Under the pieces are notes generated by a model that had not been told where the DNA came from, made no database searches, and saw only the letters and a list, made by a program, of their open reading frames with translations. DNA of 14,714 nt from Bacteroidaceae bacterium (GTDB lineage: Bacteria > Bacteroidota > Bacteroidia > Bacteroidales > Bacteroidaceae). The position numbers and the translations under genes are program-made. How positions within the stretch are numbered: the stretch's first letter is position 1; each line of letters starts with the position of its first letter. The stretch spans positions 1 through 14,714 of the forward strand of contig JAEDNQ010000043.1 of NCBI GenBank assembly GCA_016302435.1. The letters run 5' to 3'. Shown piece after piece: positions 8,142 through 14,714 of this stretch.

Positions 8142-11100
8142 TTAGATGCCGAGGCGCAGGGTGAATGTGAACTGCTTAGGCATAGGCGATGCCACACCTC
8201 CTGCATTGACAAACTCTGGATCCATGCCGTTGAGCTTCTTGTCTGAATAGATGAGGAAGAGGTTGGTGGCCTGGAGCTTGAGTGAGGCAGAGGTGAGCTT
8301 AAGTGGCTGGAGTACCTTATTAGGGAGGTCGTAGCTGAGCGAAATCTCTTTCATGCGGATGAAGTCGCCCTTGGCTACGCGCTCAGTAGAGTAGTTGTAG
8401 GCGTTGTAGGCGATGTGGAGATAGTTGTCGTTGCGGAGCATGCGGAGGTCAGCAATGGCTGGGATGTTGGTGTACTTCTCGTCGCCCTGGACTGTCCAGC
8501 GGTTCTTGAACTCTTTTGGCATGGCTGTGATGTCTGAATATGAGCTGCGGAAGACTGGGTCGAGGCGCACTACATTGCCAAAGGAGTAAGTTATGAAAAC
8601 ATTGAGCTTTAGGTTCTTATACTGGAAGACATTGCCTAAAGAGCCTGTTACCTTCGGGTCGATAGAGCCTTCATATACGAGATGGCTCTTGTCGCCAAAG
8701 TGCTGGAAGTTGATGTCTGAAACAGTGAGTTGTCCCTTCTCGTTGATGAAGGTTGGAAGACCATCTTCGTTGAGTCCTCTGAAGTCGATGGAGAAGAGAG
8801 AGCGCACAGGGTAGCCTGGCATGGTGAAGCCTGAGCCTGACACCATGTCGAGGACTGACACATTGCTGTCAAACTTTGTCACAGTGTTCTTGGCATGTGA
8901 GAAGATGAAGTCGGTGTTCCACTTGAAGTCCTTTGACACTATGTTGCGTGTTGAGATAGAGAACTCTATACCGTGTGAGCGCATGCTGGCGACGTTGGCA
9001 AATTTGGTCACACGTCCACCTACTCCTGTTGTGGTGATGGCTCCGATGAGGTCGTAGTTGTTGCGGCGATACCAGTCTACCTCGAGGTTGATGCGGTTAT
9101 CGAGGAAGCCTACGTTGGCTCCAATATTCAACTCGTGCTTTTTCTCGTAGGTAAGTTCGCTGTTCTCCACATCGTTGATAGCAAGTCCGGACTCTGTCAC
9201 GCTGGTGAAGGGACGCCATGGGTTGTAGGCTGTGATGACGACCTTGGAGTTGGTGACGCTTGACGGACCGCGGTCGGCTGTCAGGGAGTATGAGGCGCGG
9301 AGAGTGAGGTTGGAGAGGGTTGGGTTGAGTCGCTCAAACCATGTCTCTTCGTGCATGTTCCATGCTCCAGAGAAGTTCCATGTGGGCAACCAGCGTGCGG
9401 AACGGCTGCGACCGAGACGGTTGGTGCCTTCGTAGCGTGCTGTGGCATTGGCTGTGTAACGTCCTTTCCATGAATAGTTTACATTACCGAAGAAGGCCTG
9501 CGAACGCGTGTAGCTGTCGCCTACGGAGAAGTATTGTGAACCTTCCTCTTGCATCTGCTTGAAATATTCATAGAGGAAGGATGGGAGCATGCCCATCTCA
9601 TACTGTATACCCACACCGTGGAAGAATGTGCGACGACGCTCCACATTGTTCATCTCCATACCTCCGAAGAGGTTGAGGATGTGCTGTCCGTTGAACTCGT
9701 CGTTGTAGCTTGCTGTGGCTCGGAAGTCCCAGCTGTTCATCTTGTACTTTGTCTCACGGAAGAAGCCTCCGACTGGAAGTACGCTGATAGGCAGCGAGTT
9801 GACCTTGTCGGGGTCGGTGTAGAGCCATGGGTTGGCCTTTGCCATGGTAGCATCGTCCATGGCTCGGAAGCTCCATGCCTGGTTGCTGAAGTCGTGTATC
9901 TCGTGCTCCTGGCTTGTGGTAGAGAACTTATACGCTCCGAGCACAGAGATTTCCACCTTTGTGATGGGCTTGTACTTGAGTTCGGCCTGTGCCTTGGTGT
10001 CTACGACATCAAGGTTCATGTAGTTGTTGTTCAGCTCATTGAAGATATTGAACGGGGCATAGTTGCGCACATAGTACTCATTGGGGTCGAGTGTGCGTGA
10101 GGAGTTGAGGGCATAAGAATAAGGGTTGATGTCAAAGTCGCGGCGCACCTCTCCTGAGAGGTAGTCTACGCTCTGGCCTACAGTGCCTGGTGCCTTCTGC
10201 TTGCGGTATGCGGCGTTGCCGATAAGATTGAGGCTCACCTTCTTGGAGATGTTGAACATGGCATTGATATTGCCTGTATATCTCTGCACCTCACTCTGCT
10301 TGTACCATCCCGGGTCGTCCATGATGCTGAAGGATGTGTAGTACTGTGCCTTCTCCGTACCAGACGACATGCTGATGGAGTGGTTCTGCACGATGGAGTT
10401 GCTGAAGAGGAGGTCAAACCAGTCCGTATTGCGCATCTCGGCCTCACGGAGATAGGCATTGCGAGCTTCTACGGTATTGGCGAGGGCATACTTGCCTGTA
10501 GCAGGGTCGTAGCTGTTGATGAGATGGTACATCTTGCCGTAGACACCGCTTGTCTCAGCGCGATAGGTCTGTGAGAGGCTGAGGAGACCGTTGTTCTCCA
10601 TCTCACGGTATACGCCCATCTGCTCCTGAGAGTTCATGATGTTGTAATTGCTGTAGCTTGGTTTGAGGCGCATGGTGAACTCGCCTGTGTAGCTTATCTT
10701 GTTGCTGCCCATAGAACCCTTCTTGGTGGTGACGACAATGACGCCTGCCATGGCGCGCGCACCATAGATGGATGTGGCAGAACCGTCCTTGAGTATCTGG
10801 AAGCTTTCAATGTCGTCGGCGTTGAGTCCTGCTATAGCTGAAGAGATGAGCGTAGTGGCATCGCCAGACGAAAGGGCGTCTGCATCTACCTCTGTCACGT
10901 CTTCCATGATGACACCGTCTACGACCCAAAGTGGCTTAGAGCTGCCGTAGATGGATGTGGCGCCACGCACTCGGATGCGTGGAGCTGTACCAAAAGTACC
11001 GCTTACATTTTGTACTGAGACACCGGCTGCCTTGCCTTCGAGGGCGCGTGTCACGTCGGCTACTCCGTCAAGCTTGACCTTGTCGCCAGTGACCTTGACA

Positions 11101-11456
11101 GCTGCTCCTGTGAAGAGGCGCTTGTCCATCTTCTGCATACCTGTCACGACTACGTCGCCAAGCACTTGGGTGTCATCTACTAACTGAACCGTCATTCCGT
11201 TTTTAGGTTTCAGTGTCTGTGTCACCATTCCGATATAGCTGATGACAATGTTCTTTCCCTTGGGCACTTCCAGAGTGAACACGCCATCTATGTTGGTGAC
11301 TACTCCTGTTTTGGTTCCTTCTACCAGCACGTTGGCACCGATCACGGGCTCTCCGTCTGACTGGTATACAACCGTTCCCGACACTTTGGTCTGAGCCACT
11401 ACCACCGCTACCACGAGAAATAGGGCTGACAAAAGTGCTACAATTCTTTTGTTCAT
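8142..11456 (-). CDS. SusC/RagA-like TonB-dependent outer-membrane transporter
   Basis: 1104 residues. Signal peptide 1-21 (cut VVVA before Q22). Residues about 23-100 are the carboxypeptidase-regulatory-like N-terminal extension (VSGTVVYQSDGEPVIGANV, then GVFTLEVP and ISYIGM). DVVVTGMQKMDKR (101-113) marks the TonB-box region. The plug follows to about 245 with the SusC signatures RIRVRGATSIYGSSKPLWVV and ILKDGSATSIYGARAMAGVI. The remainder is the 22-strand barrel, ending in the aromatic/hydrophobic strand PKQFTFTLRLGI. Length is within the SusC range and no frameshift is seen. It is energised by TonB-ExbBD and imports cargo delivered by the SusD-like partner encoded next. First gene of the probable operon; the long upstream stretch carries its likely control region. 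There is no N-terminal signalling (STN) domain, so it does not look like a direct sigma/anti-sigma-coupled transducer. Confidence 0.96.
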   Translation of the reverse strand: MNKRIVALLSALFLVVAVVVAQTKVSGTVVYQSDGEPVIGANVLVEGTKTGVVTNIDGVFTLEVPKGKNIVISYIGMVTQTLKPKNGMTVQLVDDTQVLGDVVVTGMQKMDKRLFTGAAVKVTGDKVKLDGVADVTRALEGKAAGVSVQNVSGTFGTAPRIRVRGATSIYGSSKPLWVVDGVIMEDVTEVDADALSSGDATTLISSAIAGLNADDIESFQILKDGSATSIYGARAMAGVIVVTTKKGSMGSNKISYTGEFTMRLKPSYSNYNIMNSQEQMGVYREMENNGLLSLSQTYRAETSGVYGKMYHLINSYDPATGKYALANTVEARNAYLREAEMRNTDWFDLLFSNSIVQNHSISMSSGTEKAQYYTSFSIMDDPGWYKQSEVQRYTGNINAMFNISKKVSLNLIGNAAYRKQKAPGTVGQSVDYLSGEVRRDFDINPYSYALNSSRTLDPNEYYVRNYAPFNIFNELNNNYMNLDVVDTKAQAELKYKPITKVEISVLGAYKFSTTSQEHEIHDFSNQAWSFRAMDDATMAKANPWLYTDPDKVNSLPISVLPVGGFFRETKYKMNSWDFRATASYNDEFNGQHILNLFGGMEMNNVERRRTFFHGVGIQYEMGMLPSFLYEYFKQMQEEGSQYFSVGDSYTRSQAFFGNVNYSWKGRYTANATARYEGTNRLGRSRSARWLPTWNFSGAWNMHEETWFERLNPTLSNLTLRASYSLTADRGPSSVTNSKVVITAYNPWRPFTSVTESGLAINDVENSELTYEKKHELNIGANVGFLDNRINLEVDWYRRNNYDLIGAITTTGVGGRVTKFANVASMRSHGIEFSISTRNIVSKDFKWNTDFIFSHAKNTVTKFDSNVSVLDMVSGSGFTMPGYPVRSLFSIDFRGLNEDGLPTFINEKGQLTVSDINFQHFGDKSHLVYEGSIDPKVTGSLGNVFQYKNLKLNVFITYSFGNVVRLDPVFRSSYSDITAMPKEFKNRWTVQGDEKYTNIPAIADLRMLRNDNYLHIAYNAYNYSTERVAKGDFIRMKEISLSYDLPNKVLQPLKLTSASLKLQATNLFLIYSDKKLNGMDPEFVNAGGVASPMPKQFTFTLRLGI

Positions 11457-11621
11457 ATTATTACTGATTTCTTATAATTGATCTTAAATTCTTCTCTCGT
11501 TTCTATTTATTTCAAAAACGTGTCTTTCGTTTCTCTTGTCATTTGTCGGAAGTACGGCATCACTGCCAGAATATATATAAATATATGTGTGCGTCATCTG
11601 AGGTGAATCGCAAAAACGTCA

Positions 11622-11629
11622 CAAAGTTA
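11622..11629 (-). promoter_or_regulatory. Candidate Bacteroidetes -7 promoter box for the SusC-like operon
   Basis: The minus strand reads TAACTTTG, an exact fit to the Bacteroidetes -7 consensus TAnnTTTG. It is the only exact match I found in the gap. A TTTG lies upstream at 11645-11642, but its spacing is too short for a standard -33 box, which suggests an activator-dependent promoter if it is real. Transcription would begin near 11615. Confidence 0.4.
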
Positions 11630-11635
11630 CAGCTA

Positions 11636-11707
11636 TTCTATCAAATAGAAGTTGATTTTCCCCTAAAAAGGTGAGTTTTCCCTCGTTATTATTACATTTT
11701 GATAGAA
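11636..11707. promoter_or_regulatory. Operator-like repeat cluster upstream of the SusC-like operon
   Basis: Three overlapping patterns are visible. TTCTAT-CAA-ATAGAA (11636-11650) is a perfect 6-bp palindrome. TTCTATCAAA (11636-11645) is repeated as its exact reverse complement, TTTGATAGAA, at 11698-11707. Between them, GTTGATTTTCCC (11651-11662) and GTGAGTTTTCCC (11671-11682) are direct repeats exactly 20 bp apart, so they lie on the same face of the helix. All lie just upstream of the candidate -7 box, where an activator would bind. The binding protein is unknown. Confidence 0.4.
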
Positions 11708-11814
11708 AACACAATCTTTAGATTGCAATTTATAATAGATTTCGATGTTTTGCAAGAAGACTATAAGGGAAATGAGCACCCGGCTGAAACATAAAAAAAC
11801 ACCAAACAAACAGA

Positions 11815-11867
11815 ACAAAAAATAATGCCAGCACTCCACGTTATTGGGGGTACGTGAAGTGCTGGCA
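11815..11867 (-). terminator. Intrinsic terminator of valS
   Basis: A 16-bp stem (11826-11841 with 11852-11867) has a single mismatch that becomes a G-U pair in the minus-strand RNA, and a 10-nt loop. On the minus strand it is followed directly by ATTATTTTTTG. The stem plus U-run in this direction only marks it as the valS terminator, isolating valS from the SusC-like operon. Confidence 0.85.
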
Positions 11868-11895
11868 AAAGGAAGAATCGCGAGAAAAAGAACCT

Positions 11896-11938
11896 GCCCT
11901 TAGCCTTTGAGCTTAGCAATGCTCTCGGTAATGAGCGT
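11896..11938 (-). pseudogene. Diverged remnant of a second valS 3' end
   Basis: GCCCTTAGCCTTTGAGCTT at 11896-11914 is identical to 11961-11979, which covers the valS stop and last codons. Read on the minus strand the remnant encodes TLITESIAKLKG-stop; true valS ends ALTESIAKLKG-stop. Over the nine shared codons TESIAKLKG, the three differences (Ala, Ile, Glu codons) are all silent third-position changes. Upstream the frame meets a TAG at 11957-11959 with no start codon, so this is not a gene. Such silent-only divergence points to a tail from another valS allele, not a fresh slippage copy. Confidence 0.75.
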
Positions 11939-11964
11939 ACATTTGTGATCTTTTGCCTATGCCC

Positions 11965-14697
11965 TTAGCCTTTGAGCTTGGCTATGCTTTCGGTCAGAGC
12001 TGCTATCTTTGTCTCGGCGTCACTCTGCTTCTTGCGCTCGAGTTCGACAACCTGTGCGGGAGCATTGGCTACAAAGCGCTCATTGCTGAGTTTCTTCTGC
12101 ACACCGGCAAGGAATCCCTGCAGGTGCTTGAGTTCGGCTTCCATCTTCTGGATTTCAGCCTCTGTGTCTATGAGGTTGCCTAAACGGACGGCATATTCAG
12201 TTGTGCCGAGCATGAAGGCTGATGTCCCGTCGCTCTTGGCATCGGCATAGATGATGTCGGAGAGGGATGCCATCTTCTTGATGACAGCTGAGAGGGATGG
12301 ACACTTGGTGACGTTGGCATCGGTGCCGGCAGGGAGGATGACTTCGAGTTCGAGGGGCTCGCGCGGAGAGATGTTCTTGCTCTGGCGGATGGCGCGCACA
12401 CCTGAGATGATCTGCTTGGCCTCGTCATACTGAGCTATGAGACGAGCCTCATCCTCTGTAGGAGCATCGAGGATAAGTGGGTCGACCATGATGCTCTCTC
12501 CTTCTTTGCGGTCGAAGATGTGCTGGTAGAGTTCTTCGGTGATGAAGGGCATGAACGGGTGGATGACCTTCATGAGCTGCTCGAAGAAGCGGAGCGTGGC
12601 CTGATAGGTGGCAGCATCGATGGGGGCTTGGTAGGCTGGCTTTATCATCTCAAGATACCAACCAGAGAACTCGTCTGTAAAGAGTTTGAAGACGGACATG
12701 AGGGCCTCATTGAGTCGATACTTGGTGTAGAGGTCGTTGATTTCAGCCACGGCTGTCTTGATGGTGGCCTCCATCCATGCGATGGTCTTCTTGTTTTCCT
12801 CTGGCTGAGCGAGTGTCTGGTCTACTGTCCATCCCTGCACGAGGCGGAAGGCGTTCCATATCTTGTTGCAGAAGGCGGCACCCTGCTGGCAGAGCTGTTC
12901 GTCGAAGAGGATGTCATTGCCTGCTGGCGCTGAGAGGAGCATGCCCATGCGAACACCATCGGCTCCATACTTGTCAATGAGGCCGAGAGGGTCGGGGGAG
13001 TTGCCAAGTGACTTTGACATCTTGCGGCCGAGTTTGTCACGGACGATGCCTGTGAAGTAGACGTTGCGGAAGGGCACATCCTTCATGTACTCCTCGCCCG
13101 CCATTATCATGCGTGCTACCCAGAAGAAGATGATGTCTGGGCCTGTTACGAGGTCTGCTGTAGGATAGTAATAGCTGATTTCCTCATTGCCGGGGTTGTT
13201 GATACCGTCGAAGAGTGACACTGGCCAGAGCCATGAGGAGAACCATGTGTCGAGGGCATCCTCATCGCGTGTGAGCTGGTCGGCAGTGATGGTCTCATAA
13301 CCTGGCAGCTTGCGAGCTTCCTCCACAGCCTCTTCGGGTGTGAGTGCTACTACATATTTCTCTTCTTCTCCTTCGGCTGTAGGGAGGAAATAGGCAGGGA
13401 TGCGGTGTCCCCACCAGAGCTGACGTGAGATGCACCAGTCCTGGATGTTCTCGAGCCAGTTGCGGTATGTGGTGACATATTTTGTCGGATAGAACTTTAT
13501 CTTGCCTTCAAGCACAGGGGGGAGGGCTATGTCGGCGAAGTGCTTCATGGAGAGGAACCACTGCTTGCAGAGACGAGGCTCCACGGCTGTGTCTTGGTTG
13601 CGCTCAGAGTAGCCCACTTTGTTGTCGTAGTCTTCTATTTTCTCCATGAGACCTGCAGCCTGGAGGTCGAGAGCTATCTGCTTGCGCACATCCATGCGGT
13701 CCATGCCTACATAGAGACCTGCTGCCTCGGAGATGGTGCCATCGGGATTGAAGATGTCGATGGTCTCAAGATTGTGAGTCTTGCCGAGGGCATAGTCGTT
13801 GACATCGTGTGCTGGAGTAACCTTGAGGCATCCTGTACCGAACTCCACGTCTACGTAGCGGTCCTCGATGACTGGTATGACACGTCCCACGAGAGGTACT
13901 ATGACCTTGTGGCCACGAAGCCACTGGTTCTTGGGGTCTTTAGGATTGATGCACATGGCAGTGTCGCCCATGATTGTCTCTGGGCGAGTAGTGGCTACGA
14001 CTGCGTAGTAACGGCCTTCGGCATCCTGATGGAGCACTTCACCTTCTTCGCCAGTAGGCTTTACAGGGTTGGTTTCAGCGTCTGCCACATAGTAGCGGAG
14101 ATGGAAGAGGTGGCTCTTTTCATCTCGGTAGATGACTTCTTCGGTAGAGAGCACCGTCTGAGCCTTGGGGTCCCAGTTGACCATGCGGAGTCCGCGATAG
14201 ATGAGTCCCTTCTTGTAGAGGTCGACAAAGACTTTGAGGACGCTCTCGCTGCGTTTCTCGTCCATGGTGAAGGCTGTACGGTCCCAGTCGCATGATGCAC
14301 CGAGTCGGCGGAGCTGCTTGAGGATGATGCCTCCGTGTTCGTCGGTCCATGCCCACGCGTGCTTGAGGAACTCCTCGCGGGTGAGGTCGCGCTTCTTGAT
14401 GCCCTGTTCGGCAAGGCGGTTGACGACTTTTGCTTCTGTCGCTATGGAAGCGTGGTCGGTGCCAGGCACCCAGCATGCGTTCTTGCCGTCGAGGCGAGCC
14501 TTGCGAATGAGGATGTCCTGAATGGTGTTGTTGAGCATGTGGCCCATGTGGAGGACACCGGTCACATTGGGTGGGGGGATGACGATAGTGTATGGTTGTC
14601 TTGAGTCGGGTTTGCTGGCAAAGAGCTTATGGTCGAGCCAGTACTGATACCATTTGCCTTCGATATTGGAAGGACTGTATGTTTTTGCTAATTCCAT
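11965..14697 (-). CDS. valS: Valine-tRNA ligase
   Basis: 910 residues, complete. Charges tRNA-Val with valine in the cytoplasm, using ATP. Class Ia landmarks in order: PPPNVTGVLHMGH (41-53, the HIGH motif as HMGH), WVPGTDHASIATE (76-88), the editing (CP1) domain about 195-345 with TTRPETIMGDTA (236-247) and PAHDVNDY (295-302), WCISRQLWWGHRIP (421-434), LDTWFSSWLWP (482-492), and KMSKS (559-563). The anticodon-binding helical domain follows, then the C-terminal coiled coil (about 843-910) characteristic of ValRS. The start at 14697 gives MELAKTYSPS, the usual N-terminus. Only 17 bp of upstream sequence are present, so promoter and neighbours on that side are unseen. It is a housekeeping gene with its own terminator, functionally unrelated to the uptake operon. 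Confidence 0.98.
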   Translation of the reverse strand: MELAKTYSPSNIEGKWYQYWLDHKLFASKPDSRQPYTIVIPPPNVTGVLHMGHMLNNTIQDILIRKARLDGKNACWVPGTDHASIATEAKVVNRLAEQGIKKRDLTREEFLKHAWAWTDEHGGIILKQLRRLGASCDWDRTAFTMDEKRSESVLKVFVDLYKKGLIYRGLRMVNWDPKAQTVLSTEEVIYRDEKSHLFHLRYYVADAETNPVKPTGEEGEVLHQDAEGRYYAVVATTRPETIMGDTAMCINPKDPKNQWLRGHKVIVPLVGRVIPVIEDRYVDVEFGTGCLKVTPAHDVNDYALGKTHNLETIDIFNPDGTISEAAGLYVGMDRMDVRKQIALDLQAAGLMEKIEDYDNKVGYSERNQDTAVEPRLCKQWFLSMKHFADIALPPVLEGKIKFYPTKYVTTYRNWLENIQDWCISRQLWWGHRIPAYFLPTAEGEEEKYVVALTPEEAVEEARKLPGYETITADQLTRDEDALDTWFSSWLWPVSLFDGINNPGNEEISYYYPTADLVTGPDIIFFWVARMIMAGEEYMKDVPFRNVYFTGIVRDKLGRKMSKSLGNSPDPLGLIDKYGADGVRMGMLLSAPAGNDILFDEQLCQQGAAFCNKIWNAFRLVQGWTVDQTLAQPEENKKTIAWMEATIKTAVAEINDLYTKYRLNEALMSVFKLFTDEFSGWYLEMIKPAYQAPIDAATYQATLRFFEQLMKVIHPFMPFITEELYQHIFDRKEGESIMVDPLILDAPTEDEARLIAQYDEAKQIISGVRAIRQSKNISPREPLELEVILPAGTDANVTKCPSLSAVIKKMASLSDIIYADAKSDGTSAFMLGTTEYAVRLGNLIDTEAEIQKMEAELKHLQGFLAGVQKKLSNERFVANAPAQVVELERKKQSDAETKIAALTESIAKLKG

Positions 14698-14714
14698 TGT
14701 GTATGATATGTTTA

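Larger units (their letters stand above)
11457..11964. other. 508-bp gene-free stretch between valS and the SusC-like gene
   Basis: From high to low coordinates it holds the diverged duplicate of the valS 3' end (about 11938-11896), the valS terminator hairpin (11867-11815), an AT-rich segment, the operator-like repeats (11707-11636), one candidate -7 box (11629-11622) and a leader of roughly 160 nt to the SusC-like start. I see no complete gene on either strand. No anti-sigma, sigma or AraC-type regulator is encoded here. Confidence 0.8.

Noticed and set aside
9549..10100. 183-codon plus-strand open frame opposite the SusC-like gene
   Set aside because: Shadow of the SusC barrel coding region; no family features and no promoter or leader.
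6493..11456. Starch or other glycan utilisation locus
   Set aside because: SusC and SusD alone do not show glycan use; no glycoside hydrolase, lyase, sulfatase or glycan-sensing regulator is present, and the neighbours are peptidases.
11636..11707. Invertible promoter flanked by inverted repeats
   Set aside because: The inverted repeat is only 10 bp around 52 bp, shorter than usual Bacteroides phase-variable switches, and no invertase gene is nearby.
13540..14295. 251-codon open frame on the plus strand opposite valS
   Set aside because: It lies wholly antisense to a highly conserved valS region, has no recognisable domain or signal, and follows from the codon composition of the real gene.

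Overview
The window looks like a chromosomal stretch of a Bacteroidales bacterium, most likely Prevotellaceae (Prevotella/Segatella type). The reasons are a SusC/SusD pair, lipoproteins with acidic residues right after the lipidated cysteine, secreted proteins cut just before Q or D, a Prevotella-style C-terminal tail (LQG-KV...GL-I-NGKKV) on a large secreted protein, and no obvious Shine-Dalgarno sites. The genus is inferred, not proven. All recognised genes lie on the minus strand, so transcription runs from high to low coordinates.

Layout in transcription order: valS (14697-11965), complete; a short diverged second copy of the valS 3' end (about 11938-11896); a valS intrinsic terminator (11867-11815); a gene-free regulatory stretch with operator-like repeats and one candidate Bacteroidetes -7 box (11707-11622); a SusC-like TonB-dependent transporter (11456-8142); a SusD-like lipoprotein (8082-6493); a HExxH putative zinc metallopeptidase lipoprotein (6406-5519); a DUF4302 lipoprotein (5408-4107); a perfect 14-bp hairpin (4095-4057); a 1094-residue secreted protein made largely of a tandem duplication of about 465 residues (3932-648); and the first 157 residues of a subtilisin-like S8 protease, cut by the window edge (471-1).

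Working model: SusC and SusD form an outer-membrane uptake complex. The next two lipoproteins are probably displayed on the surface with it. The metallopeptidase, and perhaps the S8 protease downstream, suggest that the cargo is peptide or protein rather than glycan. No glycoside hydrolase, polysaccharide lyase, sulfatase, sigma/anti-sigma pair or hybrid two-component regulator lies in the window. The duplicated protein has a signal peptide, a type IX secretion-like tail and the same four-cysteine pattern in both halves, so it may be a surface or secreted partner. Its function is unknown.

The least expected features are the coding-constrained remnant of a second valS 3' end, the cysteine-bearing tandem duplication, and the repeat-rich region upstream of susC.
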